From Pictodentalium vernedei (lineage: Eukaryota > Mollusca > Scaphopoda > Dentaliida > Dentaliidae), in assembly GCA_031216915.1 (NCBI GenBank), contig CM062295.1:182914927-182978926 (forward strand): a DNA stretch of 64,000 nt. The letters run 5' to 3'. Position 1 is the first letter of the stretch. Every line of letters starts with the position of its first letter. The notes under the pieces were generated by a model. That model was not told the origin of the DNA, did no database searches, and saw only the letters and a program-made list of their open reading frames with translations. The position numbers and the translations under genes are program-made. This document shows, piece after piece, positions 43,496 to 55,924 of this stretch.

Positions 43496-43499
43496 TAAA

Positions 43500-44250
43500 C
43501 CACGTGACATCGGGCATTGTCTTGCTGGATTAACTGCAATCCGACCTTAGCATTGAACAATGGGACAACAACAGCGTTAAGAATTTCGTCACTCTATCCC
43601 TGTCCATTCAGATTACCATCGATGAAGATCAACTGCGTTCGATGGTGCAAGGAAATTCCTACCCAAACCATTACACTACCCCGCCGAAACAGTCGCATTC
43701 CTGCACACAAACATCAGAAAACCGGTTCCTCATTGGCGATACACTCTTGCCCTACCATCCAACACGCCATAGACAAAATCGTGATTCATCACTAAAACGA
43801 ACTGTGCTCCAATGCTGCTGAGTCCAGCAAACACACTGACGTACCCATTCCATTCTGATGGTACGATGACATTGGGAAAGGATTGGTCCGTGGTATGGAT
43901 GCCTACTTCGGATGCCGCGTTCAGCGAGTCTGTTGCAGACAGTTTATGCACTGATTCTATTGTTAGTTCTACCAGGAGTAATAGCTGCTGTCCTCGTCGC
44001 CAGAAGGAATCAATCCTGCAAGTGAGATGTCCTGATGTGTCGGCCTTGTGCAGGGGTCATAACTCTTGGTCGACCTTAACGTGGTCGGTCGACAGTAGAT
44101 CCAGTGGTTCTATACCTTCCAATGAGACGGTAAATAGTGGCCACAGTGACGTCGAACTCAGCAGAGAGCTCATCTGCAATTATCCCAGCCTCATGCATAC
44201 CAATGGCACACAACCTCTGATTTTCGGTTAACCTTGGCATTTTTTAAAAT
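43500..44250 (-). pseudogene. Second Tc1-like transposase lineage, relic
   Basis: Read on the minus strand from ~44240, pieces of a different Tc1-type transposase appear: an N-terminal segment with LTENQRLCAIGMHEAG and ATIYRLI (helix-turn-helix region), a 'grprv' linker, RNRISAQTV-like and SRHPYHGP-like linker blocks, an SDESRFCL-like catalytic block near 43800, and further degraded sequence to 43500. Stops and shifts throughout. It differs clearly from copies 1 and 2. Terminal repeats were not located. Confidence 0.6.
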
Positions 44251-44555
44251 GTCGGAAGACAAAAACTAGGATGTTTTCTCAATAACCCAGGCTCTCTAGC
44301 ACAACATAACACAAAGAAAATCGTCAGTCACCCATTCAATTTGACATTCTCGGGTAGCATGTGCTATTTTGAAATCCGTAGTAAAATTGTATACGTTTGG
44401 GTGGCCAACAACAACATGTCATTAAAATCTTTGCATGACTTCTTGTCCACAAACATGCAACATTAGAACTATTATATTTCATCCTTTATGCTATTTTGTC
44501 ACATTTGTTTCTATTATACATTCTTTTTTGACTCAGTATAAAAAGATCCAGTAAT
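44251..44555. other. Unassigned stretch next to the Tc1-like relic
   Basis: AT-rich. It may hold the relic's terminal region, but no inverted repeat partner is clear. Confidence 0.35.
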
Positions 44556-44559
44556 GTCA

Positions 44560-44745
44560 AGTCATTCACACAAGTTTCTACAGAAAAGACATCACACCAG
44601 AGCTGCATGTGAAATTTGAAAAAGACTGGATACAAGATGCGACCTGTAGGGTGTGCTAATGAAAATGTTGACAATTTATATGCCAAATCCAAGATAGCCA
44701 AGAACGGCCATGTTTTTCAATGAAATTCAGAAAAAAGTGTACATT
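44560..44745 (+). repeat. Single unit related to the 50550-51300 array (unit Q)
   Basis: Shares ACATCACACCAGAGCTGCAT, a 'ggcctgtagggtgtgctaatg' type block and TTGACAATTTATATGCCAAA with the Q units. Confidence 0.7.
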
Positions 44746-45915
44746 CTCATCCAGCTACGATATTTTTGCATCAATTCGTGTAGTAGTGTTATCTAAGATG
44801 GAATTTGATGGGTGCTACTCTGGCAACTTGGGCAATTTTTTATTTTTGCCCCAAAAGAAATCGGGGATGCTGCCCAAATTTACAGAAAATAATCAGCAAT
44901 TTCGGCATGCCGTAACTGCATTCCTTGAAATATATCATATTGATGTTGTATCAATATAGTATTACAACATTCAAAATCAACTGAGCAAAACTAAAAGCTT
45001 ACTTTTCACCTTACTTTTCCATCATATTTAAAGTTACGCCGGCTGAAAATAAAATATTTGGTACGTTTTCCGTATTATATTGTATAGATAAAAATTAATA
45101 CTCACTTTGCTGTGTTTTCATAAGCACAGCGAGTTGCAAATTCTCATTTTGGCACCACTGACAGTCGATGATAGTTTTCTGTCAGTGTCAATCTATGTTC
45201 AGCACTGGAATTTCCTTCCTCGTATATAACACATACAAATCAAATATTTCTCTTTTACATCATTATACAGATTTAGTTTACAAAAAGCAATAACACAAAG
45301 CATTGTTTCTTTCTATGAAATCTGAATATTACGTCACACATAAATCAAAACAGTATATGACAAATGCTGGCAGAAATACAAATAAAATATGATAAAACAG
45401 AAATTTAATAGCAGCTTAGTAATTTTTTTATCTACAATGACTGAGTCCAGTTTGTTGCGTTTTTGATATCTTATAAATGGTAAGCAATGTGTTGTGCATC
45501 AAATTTATCACCACAAAACCAACATATACACATATAAACACCCATTTCTGAAGAGATGAATATATTGAAAAATATCAAGTGAAATTATCTTTGACGACTA
45601 TTTTGCATTTAGTGCATATAAACACCCACGTCCACACATCCAGACACACATATACACAGACTGATTTAGGATTTATGCCTATCTCTTCGGGGTCTTCTAT
45701 GATCCTAGGCCAAAGCATTGTTAAATTAGATTCTGGAAACCAAATCGAATGGATGTTCAAATGGCCCCTTGGACATACAGACACACATACAGAGCTATTA
45801 CAATAGGGCTCATGCCACTGGCATGGGCACTAACCTGTACGACCAGGTGGATTCTCATATTTTAATTCCAAATGTAACCCCATCAAACAGTAGGCCTACA
45901 CATGGAAAACAAGTG
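44746..45915. other. Unassigned AT-rich stretch
   Basis: No gene recognised. Frames of up to 79 codons lack domains. Confidence 0.35.
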
Positions 45916-45939
45916 TTACATTGTAAAGCCATGGGAGTA

Positions 45940-46285
45940 TTGGTCCATTGGAATATCAGACTTTGGGGTATTGAGCCTTACGACGATTGGGCCCTCAAAG
46001 CATCAGGCCTTGGATTACTGAGCCTTTGGACTATTGAGTCTTCGGAGTATTGGACCTTCGGAGTAGCAGACCTTCACAGTATCGATAAATCGAGGTATCA
46101 GGGTACTCCAGGGTTTGAAGTATTGAGCTTCGGAATATCCAAGTAACGGGCCTTCGGAATATCCAAGTATTAGGCTTTCAGGCTATTCATTCTTTGGCAT
46201 ATTGGGCCTTCAGAATATCAGATCTTCGCACTATTGGTCCTTCAGAATATCAGCATCTTGGAGTATTGGACTTTCAAAATACAGG
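45940..46285 (+). repeat. Degenerate ~15-bp minisatellite
   Basis: Irregular repeats near GTATTGGGCCTTCGGA with many variants (TATTGAGCCTT, TATTGGACCTTCGGA, AATATCAGACCTT). The 125-codon frame at 45769-46146 runs through it. Confidence 0.65.
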
Positions 46286-46289
46286 GGCA

Positions 46290-47920
46290 TGTCTGTCATA
46301 AGGCTGACGGGATCAGCTCGTAAGCAATCAAGGAAACCCTTCTTCAACTTTCAGTGAAGAGTGTTCCTCCACAACTCATTCCAATCAGCAGACACTTCTT
46401 ACCCTTCTCACCCTCCCAAATGTCCAGCCGATCCAACTTCTAATGAGTAATGCCTGAAAACATTTCTGAGAACATCACAAGTAAATCTCTCCCAAGATTA
46501 AAACTTCTCTGACTCACTGTAAAACGAAATCCAAGGACAGCAAACATTCAAAGTCCCAGCTTGCAGTAAGTGTGTTGTGGTTTACACCCCAACACGATTG
46601 AGAGCCTCGATACCTGCTGGGTATTCTGATGAAGTCTTACCCAGTTTTCCCCAGTGAGACTGTCCTAGCAGCCAATCCATGGTTCAATGCCAAGATTTTG
46701 CTCACAGGAAAGAATTAAGCCATTAGTGCACTGCAAATGCTCGGAAAGGCTGCACAGGGAAGTCTTGCCCCAAGCGGGATTCCCTGAGTAACCTCCTGCA
46801 TACTCCCTGGACAGGCCTGTATGCAAAAGCATCCTATAAAGTGTGGTTCACCGCCAATGAAGCAAAGCGTTTATCTAAGGCAGCATTCAAACCACAAGAG
46901 GAGGTGGCCAATGGAACACTATAGGCTGTGTCTGCAGCACATTGGGCTGGTGCCGATGACAGAAAAGCCTGCCCTCCAGAATGCTAGAGATCGGCTTTTT
47001 GACAAGCAGCGGTCTCTCAACAAGAGGTACGAAGGTAATTGCACACCATTTGCACAGTATGTAGTCGGGTCGAGTTCCAAAACCAACATATTGCAAAGTT
47101 TCTTCTTTTTCAATGAGTTTTTGCCTCTACATTCCGGACAGAGGCCAGTCACTGACTGTGGTCCCACTTCACACCGTGAACCTGGGTCGAATACGACGGA
47201 GCGTCTTCTGAGTAAGGTGATGTCCACAGTGTTCATTCACACAGCTATTTCTATATGGGCCAAAGGACCAACCACAAGTCAAGTGCACTTCTTTTAACAC
47301 ACATACTTCACTCGAGATACATATATAAAGAAGTACTAATGCCAGAAGAGCTCAGGACAAAGACCTCGAAGCCAACACCACAAGCTGCCATGTAGGTCGC
47401 CCTGCTCATGAGTGGGAAATGTGCAAGGACAGACTGATATGTTCAAATTGGAAATGTTTGCCTGTTGTCAAGGCTGCAGTTGGTGGAGCCAAGTACATTC
47501 ATACTTATGGTGTAGCTCACACACTACCACGTGCTTCAGGCCATGCTTGATAAATGGGTCAGCTTCTAGGTCCGCAAACAGCTCATCAATAAATGTGCTG
47601 TAAAATGTCCAGCCTTCCGTGTACTACCTACTGCTTGTGTGGTGCCGATGAGTCATGTGGTGACGAATTCAGTAAAACTGAAATGGGAGACAGTCCAAGT
47701 GGCAATGATTCGTCGGAGGAAGACAAAGAAAATAAAGTAAACTAGGTGACAATAAAGTACTTGTGCCATGGTGTGTGCTGGGGTTGGTTGGATGTGAGGT
47801 GATGGTATATGTATGAGCCAATGACACAATTCTCTCTTTCAACAATATGTTGGGTAGCAGCAACTGATCCCAAAATTTTCAGCACCAGTGGATCAAGATA
47901 AGGATTTAAAATATTTCATA
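46290..47920. other. Unassigned stretch with an unrecognised 158-codon frame
   Basis: This is the most GC-balanced stretch of the second half. The longest frame, 46821-47297 (plus), encodes a basic protein with no motif I know. The opposite strand has a 105-codon frame (47236-46919) with GLCPECRGKNSLK. Neither has supporting context; both could be transposon debris or an exon. I assign no function. Confidence 0.3.
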
Positions 47921-47924
47921 GATC

Positions 47925-48004
47925 TTGTTAACAGATCCTTGTAGATTATGCCCGACACAAGGTGACCCTGGCTGTTGAAAGTGTCGTTAAACTACAATAA
48001 ATAA
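47925..48004 (+). mobile_element. SINE 3' scrap
   Basis: CTGGCTGTTGAAAGTGTCGT, 'taaactacaataaataaatt', matching the 3' end of the 16785-17064 SINE (TTGGCTGTTGAAAATATCAT). Confidence 0.6.
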
Positions 48005-48103
48005 ATTGTAAACTATGTGAGCATAAAAGAAGTCACCGTTAATCCAGAATGTTATTGGTTTAGTATATTGCTCAAATTGCTTTTTTTCCAATTTCCTTGT
48101 TCT

Positions 48104-48178
48104 TAAATGTTATATTGTTTCAGTTTACTGGTGAATGCCTGGAGGCATTCTCCAGTAAACTAAAACAATATAACATTT
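48104..48178. repeat. Foldback next to element E6
   Basis: Arms AAATGTTATATTGTTTCAGT / 'ctaaaacaatataacattt' and TTTACTGGTGAATGCC / GGCATTCTCCAGTAAA. Confidence 0.8.
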
Positions 48179-48182
48179 TTGA

Positions 48183-50441
48183 ACCAGAGGCTCAAGTGAG
48201 CCTAAAATGCTCACCTGGCTCAAGTTGTCAAAAGAGATGAGTGTATCAGTAAGTGATCAGCAGCAAGAGCAATTTTCTTATTTGCTTTGACACAACCAAA
48301 GGCAACATTTTTGGCCATTCAGTTCTGCTGGTCCTAGGAAAGCTTTCTAGCAAGCTTTGATAACAACAACCCGAACAAAATTTTTGTTTTGTTTTCAACT
48401 ACTGTGGTTCTCGCTACCCCTCCCCCCCCCCCCACCCCAAAAAAAAATAAAAAATAAAAAAATTCCAGCATAAATGAATTACTTATGACCCAGTTTTATA
48501 CTACATGACAAATATGGTTCACATCTGCCCACTGAATCTGAAAATAGAAATGCTTAGTGTAGCCCAAAATTTGGGAGCCCAAATTTTGACTTACTGAGTT
48601 TCTTCGAAAAAAAGTTAATCTGCATCACTAAAGTAAGTTCCAAACAAGAAATCTAAGCATTATTACAAGTGGCTTATAAAAAGAGGATTTTAAAAGCATA
48701 TAAGGCTTATGGAGCATTAACCCCACCCGAAGGAATATAGTAATTTGGAGGGAAAAATCAGAATAGTAAATTCTACAAGCCTGAAGATGGCAGCAGCTTC
48801 ATTTGAACAAAGGAGAAAAGGTTTACTCCAAAGATGGTCTGTGCCATAAATGAATGAATTTGGCCCAGTGGTTTTAAAGAATAAGAAAGATTTCAAACTA
48901 GAGAAACAGAATTTTACTGCCACCAGTAAATTCAAGTCTGTGTGAAAATGGTTAAAGCATCAAAAATAAACAAAACAGAAAGAGAATTTATGGAGGCGGT
49001 TAAATTAAAGATATTCATACAGGAATCAGAGAAATTTCTTAAAAAAACCAGAAAAAACATATGTGCACTGCATTGAAAAGGTTTGATCAAGGCATCAATA
49101 AAATCTTTGAAACCCACACTGAAGTCTTGAGAAGGTTAAATTAAAGACATCCGTACAGGAATCAGATAAATGTTTCCAAGAAACCAGAAAAAACCTATAT
49201 GTGCACAAATTTGAAAGGGTTCAACATAAAATGAAATCTTTGGAAAGTACACTGAAGTCATGAAAGGGTTAAATTAAGGATATTCATACAGGAAGCAGAT
49301 CAATGTTTTTTTCCAAGGAACCAAAAAAAACCATATATGTGCACAGCATTGAAAGTGCTTGATCATGGCATCAATAAAATTTTTGGAATCCATATTGTAG
49401 TCTTGAGAGGGTTAAATTAAAGACATGCATACAGGAATCAGATAAATGTTTCCAAAAAACCAGAAAAAAACATAAATATGCACAGCAGTGAAAGGGTCCA
49501 ACATGAAATAAAATCTTTGGAAAACACACTGAAGTCACGAGAGGGTTAAATTAAAGATATTCATACAGGAATCAGATCAATTTTTTTCCAAGGAACCAGA
49601 AAAAACATATATGTGCAGAGCATTGAAAGGGTTTGATCAAATTTTCTGAACAAATTCATTTCCTGATTATAATAACAGATTAGAATGTGTCTGGCAGCAA
49701 ATTGTTGTGAGAAGAACAACATGTTATTCTAGATGACATTCATGGTTCTCAGTGAATGAAATCTTTTCCCAGGATAAACTAGACTTAACATTTTTTCAAT
49801 ACCCTCTATCGGGCACCCTGATTGAACCGGTGGCAACTGTTTTTAACCAATACCTTCTACTGGCCCGAAGGATGCTTCATACCAAATAACAGTTCTCTGT
49901 TCCTTGTGGTTTGGGATATATGGGCTTTTAAATTGTTTTCTGTTTTTAGCCCCTGGGGTTGCCACAGGGCTGTGAAAAGTTTTGGGGTGGCATCAATCAA
50001 TTACTTAGGACCCACTTATACTACATGCCAAATTTGGTTGAAATTTTGGGCAGAGACTAAAATGGATATGCCCTCACAGAGGGCCCAAATATTGACCTAT
50101 CAACTTCCCTTGAACAAACTTTAATCTTCTACACCAAAGAATGATTCATACCAAATATCAAGGCATTCCCTCTGGTGGTTCATGAGAAGATGATTTTTAA
50201 AGGTTTTTAAGCTTTTGGGGCATAAACCAGAACCCGAATATGGCAGCTGCTTCATTTGAACAAAATAGAAAGGGTATATTCCAAAGATAGTCTGTGCAAT
50301 ATATGTGTGAATTTGGCCTAGTGGTTGTGAAGTAGAAGTCAAGTTTGCAAAAGTTAATGGATGAAGGATGACTGATTACGGACGCTGGACAAAAGTGATG
50401 GCAATAGCTCGCACTGACTTGCAGTCAGTCAGGTGAGCTAA
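48183..50441 (+). mobile_element. Family A-like element E6 with a ~148 bp array
   Basis: The head ACCAGAGGCTCAAGTGAGCC has the family hairpin position (GGCTC/GAGCC) and GCTCACC, but different arm sequence. The core array at 48930-49640 has about five ~148 bp units (ATTCATACAGGAATCAGA, 'aaccagaaaaaacatatatg', 'gcatcaataaaatcttt'). The family A right part follows (49830-50350), with tail hairpin GACTTGCAGTC and CAGGTGAGCTAA. A family A chassis with a different array. Confidence 0.7.
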
Positions 50442-50549
50442 CAAGATTATGTTGGCCAACTGCATAACAAATATTGGGCACAGTTTGCTAAAAATTGAAC
50501 ATTGAGCCAGTTAAATGGCCGTGCACAATATAGAAATTTGATACTTTCC

Positions 50550-51371
50550 CTCTAGACATCAAACCAAAGCTACAAATGAAATTCAAAAAGACTGGGTGAA
50601 AGATACGGCCTGCAGGGTGTGCTAATGAATTGTTGACAATTTATATGCCAAATACAAGATGGCTGTTGGTGGCCATCTTTTTCAACAAAATTCGGAAAAA
50701 TTCAATAGCTCGCATCTAGACATCACACCTAAGCTACATATGAAATTTGAAAAAGGTCAGGTGGGAGATGTGGCCTGTAGGGTGTGCCAATGGAATTGTT
50801 GGCAATTTATATGCCAAATCTAAGATGGCCACTGGTGGCCATGTTTTCAACAAAATTCGGAAAAATTATATAGATCCCACCTAGACATTACCCCAAAGTC
50901 ACATACGAAATTTGGATCTGATCGGGTGAGAGATGTGGCCTGCAGAGTGTGCCAGTGGAATTGTTGACAATTTATGTGCCAAATCCAAGATGGCTTCTGG
51001 TGGCCATGTTTTTCAATAAAATTCAGAAAAATTCAAAAGCTGCATCTAGACATCACTCTAAACCTACATATGAAATTTGAAAAAGATCAGGTGAGAGATG
51101 CGGCCTGTAGGGTGTGGCAATGGAATTGTTGACAATTTATATGCCAAATCTAAGATGGCCACTGGCAGCCATGTTTTTCAACGAAATTTGGAAATATTTG
51201 ACAGCTTCCATCTGGATATTGTTCCAAAATCACATATGAAATTTGGAAATGACTGGGTAAGAGTTGCAGCCTGCAAGGTGTGCTAAAGGAATTGTGGACC
51301 GACAGACATACATACAGGCAGATCGCAACCTATCCCAACTGCTCATAATTAACCTTGTCAAGTTGAGCTAA
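50550..51371 (+). mobile_element. Family 2 element with ~161 bp array (unit Q)
   Basis: About four and a half units with CTAGACATCA, AATTGTTGACAATTTATATG and AAGATGGCC..TGGTGGCCAT (itself an inverted pair). The tail is TTGTCAAGTTGAGCTAA. No head recognised upstream. Confidence 0.65.
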
Positions 51372-51375
51372 CAAC

Positions 51376-52209
51376 AATGAAAGTGTCAATGACACTGCAG
51401 CTCAACTTGACAAACTTGAACTTGGTAAGTTATAAATGAAATGGCAAAATTGAAGATCATTGGTACCAATGTTATTTGGTGAAATTTCAACATAACAGCA
51501 TTGTGTGTGCACAACGTCAAGAGTAATCCTTGAATTTATAATTGTAAACTGTAAGACTGGCTAAAGGAAGAATGTTGATACACAAATGCAGTAAGTTCAG
51601 AGGTTATTGTAAATGGCAACTTTTTTCACAGGAATGAATGCTAACCAATAGCTCTTATCTAAAGGTCTCGCCCAATGAGCACACCAAGTTAAAAAAAAAA
51701 AATCCTGATAAATGTGGCCTGTAGGCCATGTCAAAGAGGAATGTTGATGCACAAATGCAATAAATTCAAAGACTGTTGCGAACAGCAACAGTTTTTGATG
51801 AAAATGAAAAGAAAATCGATAGCTCCTCTCTTTGTCATCCTACATAAGCATACAAAGTTTCAAAACAACCTGATAATGAATGCATCCTCTGTGGCATGCC
51901 AAAGGAAGATGTAAATGCACAAATGCACTAAGTTTGAATGTCATTGCTTGTGGCAATGTTTTTTTCTCTTTTTTATGGAAATTCATAAATATACCCTGCA
52001 GAGAGTGTAAAAGGGAAGAGTTGCTACACAAATGCAGTAAGTTCAAAGGCTGGTGAAAACGACAATAATTTTTTAAAGGAAATGAAAATAAATGCGACCT
52101 GTGAGGTGTGCCAAAGGAAATTGTGGATGTACGTACATACGTACATACGTATGCCAATGGATGAGAAGTGATTGCAATAGCTCAGCTTGACTTTGTCAAG
52201 TTGAGCTAA
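51376..52209 (+). mobile_element. Family 2 element, complete (unit R)
   Basis: The head AATGAAAGTGTCAATGACAC contains the hairpin GTGTC/GACAC followed by AGCTCAACTTG. The core has four ~125-165 bp units (GCACAAATGCAGTAAGTTC). A TACG tract at 52130-52150 precedes the tail TTGACTTTGTCAAGTTGAGC plus TAA. Head AGCTCAACTTG and tail CAAGTTGAGCT are perfect inverted copies. Confidence 0.78.
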
Positions 52210-54933
52210 TAAATGTGTCCTGTAGGGTGTGCCAAAGGGAAATATTCAGGTCTGACTAAACTAAGTTCTAAGAACCTTGGCAGAGGCAACATTTTTCGAC
52301 AGAAATTGAAAAAAATCGATAGCTCCCATCTAGAGGTCTGCCCAAACAAGCATACCAGGTTTCAAAGCAATCCGATCATAAATGTGCCCTGTAGGGTGAG
52401 CCAAAGGGAAATATTGAGGTCTTCTGACTAAACTAAGTTCTAAGAACTTTGGCCGTGGCAACATTTTTTGACGGAAATGGAAAAAAATCGATAGCTCCCA
52501 TCTAGGGGTCACCCCAAACAAGCATACCAGGTTTCAAAGCAATCTGATCATAAATGTGCCCTGTAGGGTGTGCCAAAGGGAAATATTGTGGTCTGACTAA
52601 ACCAAGTTCTAAGAACGTTGGCCATGGCAACATTTTTTGACAGAAATTGAAGAAAATCGATAGCTCCCATCTAGAGGTCACCCTAAACATGCATACCAGG
52701 TTCCAAAGCAATCCAATCATAAATGTGCCCTGTAGGGAGTGCCAAAGGGAAATATTGTAGTCTTACTAAACTAAGTTCTAAGAACGTTGGCTGCGGCAAC
52801 ATTTTTCGACGGAAATTGAAGAAAATCGATAGCTCCCATTTAGAAGTCACCCCAAACAAGTATGCCAGGTTTCAAAGCAATCCGATCATGAATGTGCCCT
52901 GTAGAGCGTGCCAAAGGGAAATATTGAGGTCTTCTGACTAAACTAACTTCTAAGAATGTTGGCTGCGGCAACATTTTTTGACGAAAATTGAAGAAAATCG
53001 ATAGCTCCCATCTAGAGGTCTCCCCAAACAAGCATGCCACATTTCCAAGCAATCCGATCATACACGTGCCCTGTAGGGTGTGCCAAAGGGAAATATTGAG
53101 GTCTGACTAAACTAAGTTCTAAGAACGTTGGCAGTGGCAACATTTTTTGACGGAAATTGAAATGAAAGTGTCAATGACACTGTAGCTCAACTTGTCAAGA
53201 CAAACACATGCACATGTATAGTATGTGACACAGCAATGACAAACATCTAGGTAATGACCTGATAACAAAGGTATATATAAAGTATTTTAACGGTCTGTAC
53301 ATAAATACTGACCGTTGCCTGTAACAAATGTATAGGTGAAGTATTGTAAAGGTGGGTGACAGTCAGATGCTAAACTAGAAAAGAAAACTTTGAGTCCCAG
53401 AGTGGGTCTGACTGAACCCCAAAATATTTGTTCTCATAGCACAGTGATAACAAAGGCACCCCAAAACACACTCGTTCCTGTCCCAAGGTGAAAACAAAGG
53501 TACCCAAGAAGTTTTGTGAAGATCAGTTCATAAATACGAGCTGTATAAACTTGTGACAAAAAACTGATTGGACCTAATTTTGGTACAAAATGGCCACTGG
53601 CAGCCATCTTGAATTTTGGACCGTACCCAGAAACACTCATTCTCGTCGCAAGGTGATAACAAAGGTACCCAAGAAGTTTTGTGAAGATCGGTTCATAAAT
53701 ACAGCCTCTAGTCTGAGCGTATTGACATGTGTGCTCACATTGTGTAAGTAGCACTGAATAAATCAAAGTTCATCTAATTTGCATAATTTCAGCACGAAAA
53801 AAAACCCCTTACAATATGTGATGTATTCCATGTTACTAAACATTCATACACAAATTTATTCAAATCAAAACTTTCATACAGAAGTTCTGTACAAAAGACT
53901 GACTGCACTAATTTTGGTACAAAATGGCTGCTGGTGGCCATCTTGAATTTCGGACCACACCCAAAAACACTCGCTCTCATCCCACGGTGATAACAAAGGT
54001 ACCCAAGAAGTTTCGTAAAGATTGGTTCATAAATACAGACTCTAGTCTGAGCTGTATTGACATGTGTACTTACTGTGTGTAAGTCGCACTGAAAAAATCA
54101 AAGTTCATCTAATTTGCATAATTTCTGCACGAGAAAAAAACCCGTATTATATGTGATGTATCCCATGGTACTAAACATTCACACAAAAAATTATTCAAAT
54201 CAGCGCTATCATATGGAAGTTCTGTGCAAAAATCTGATTGCACCTAATTTTGTACAAAATGGCTGCCATCGGCCATCTTGAATTTTGGACCGGACCCCAA
54301 AACACTCGTTCTCGTCCCACAGTGATACCAAAGGTACCCAAGAAGTTTCGTAAAGATCGGTTCATAAATACGGCCTCTAGCCCGAGCCGTATTGGCATTT
54401 GCACTTACAGTGCTGAAAGTAACACCAAAAAACATCAAAATTAGTCTAATTTGCACAATTTACACACGAGAGAAAAACCTGTATTATATGTGATGTATCC
54501 CATGGTACTAAATGATAATAGCTCAAATTTGACTTCGTCAAAGTTGAGCTAAAAAATCGATAGCTCCTATCTAGAGGTCAGCCTAAACATGCATACCAGG
54601 TTTCAAAGCAATCCAATCATAAATGTGCCCTGTAGCGTGTGCCAAAGGGAAATATTGTGGTTTGACTAAACTAAGTTCTAAGAACGTTGGCCGCAGCAAC
54701 ATTTTTTGACAGAAATTGAAGAAAATCGATAGCTCCCATGTAGAGGTCACCCCAAACAAGCATACCAAGTTTTAAAGTGATCTGATCATAAATGCGACCT
54801 GTGAGGTGTGCCAAAGGAAATTGTGGACGAACGTACTAACATACGTACGTACGTACGTATGTACGTACGTACGTACGCCGACGGACGAGAAGTGATGGCA
54901 ATAGCTCAGCTTGACTTTGTCAAGTTGAGCTAA
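52210..54933 (+). mobile_element. Family 2 element (unit P), split by another family 2 element
   Basis: ~169 bp units with AAATCGATAGCTCCCATCTA, CAAGCATACCAGGTTTCAAA and AAGTTCTAAGAACGTTGG at 52210-53160 and again 54553-54830, then an ACGT tract and the family 2 tail. The array breaks in GACGGAAATTGA at 53160 and resumes with AAAATCGATAGC at 54553, so unit register is kept across the insert. No head of its own; the R element abuts its left side. Confidence 0.72.
53161..54552 (+). mobile_element. Family 2 element (unit S) inserted in the P array
   Basis: Head AATGAAAGTGTCAATGACAC at 53161. The core has three ~310-320 bp units (AAGGTACCCAAGAAGTTT, GTACAAAATGGC, 'atcttgaatttcggacc'). The tail TTTGACTTCGTCAAAGTTGAGCTAA ends at 54552. 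Both ends are intact and no target duplication is seen, consistent with Helitron-like insertion (inference). Confidence 0.78.
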
Positions 54934-54935
54934 CA

Positions 54936-55161
54936 AGAGAAGATTTTAAAAATATTTTGGTGCTTTTTCCCCCTTACCTTCTGGGGATGGGCAAGTTAAT
55001 TTCAACAAAAATAAAATGCGATGTCAGAACAAACAATCACCTCAAATTAAACTGAAATCGGTTCAGTAGTTTTGGAGGAAAAGGTGCAAACACCATGTTC
55101 ATGAATGACGGACAATGAGTGATCACTATTTCTCATCCTGACTTTCAGTCATGTGAGCTAA
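54936..55161 (+). mobile_element. Family A tail fragment
   Basis: AGAGAAGATTTTAAAAATATTTTGG through TGACTTTCAGTCATGTGAGCTAA, the last ~220 bp of a family A element, broken at its left by the family 2 chain. Confidence 0.65.
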
Positions 55162-55480
55162 AAAAACAGCATATAATATAGTACTAATCACTTGTTATGT
55201 TTCTAATAACGAAAAACAAGATGAAATAGACAGAAAAAATATATATATAAACAAGACCACCACCTATCATTGCATAATACACCTGGTAGGCTTTTTCGAA
55301 CTGTACATAACTACTGTTTCGATCCATGGACCAACCAATAACATCGGACAGAACCCCAAATCGAACTGAACTTGTATTTTAGTATGACTGAGACACAAAT
55401 CAAGTTTCGTGCTGATTGGCAAATTCAAACTCAAGTTATCGTCCAAAAACTGAAATGTTGACATAAATTCTAAATTTCGA
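55162..55480. other. Unassigned stretch
   Basis: No gene or repeat recognised. Confidence 0.35.
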
Positions 55481-55489
55481 AAAGTAGCT

Positions 55490-55924
55490 TCTATTTTCAG
55501 GTCCAGGGATTCCCAAGGGGCTGAGGAAAAAATTGAGGAGGGGGGGGGGGGGCATAAATAAAGTACTTATGACCCAATTATACTACATAGCCCATTGGTT
55601 CTGGAAATAGAAATTTTGCGAGGAGCTCAAAATGGGCATGCTTCCACAGTGAGCACAAGCATTGACCTGCAAACTTGCCTTGAACAAACTTTAATCTTCA
55701 CCACCAAAGGCATTTCCATACCAAATATCAAACATTCTCTTAGGTGGTTCATGAGAAGAAAATTTTTAAAGATATTTAGGCTTTTAGGGCATTAACCCCA
55801 GCCTGAAGATGACAGGAACTTCATTTGAACAAAGTAGAAAGGGTATACTCCAAAGGTGGTCGGTGTCATATATGTTTGAATTTGGCCCAGTGGCTCCCAC
55901 TGACTTTCAGTCCGGTGAGCCAAA
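55490..55924 (+). mobile_element. Family A right part, second fragment
   Basis: Matches 4230-4722 and 49940-50441 in order, ending TGACTTTCAGTCCGGTGAGC. Confidence 0.65.

Noticed and set aside
46919..47236. Cys-containing minus frame (GLCPECRGKNSLK) as a zinc-finger protein
   Set aside because: Only one CxxC pair and no supporting domain; not enough to call a gene.
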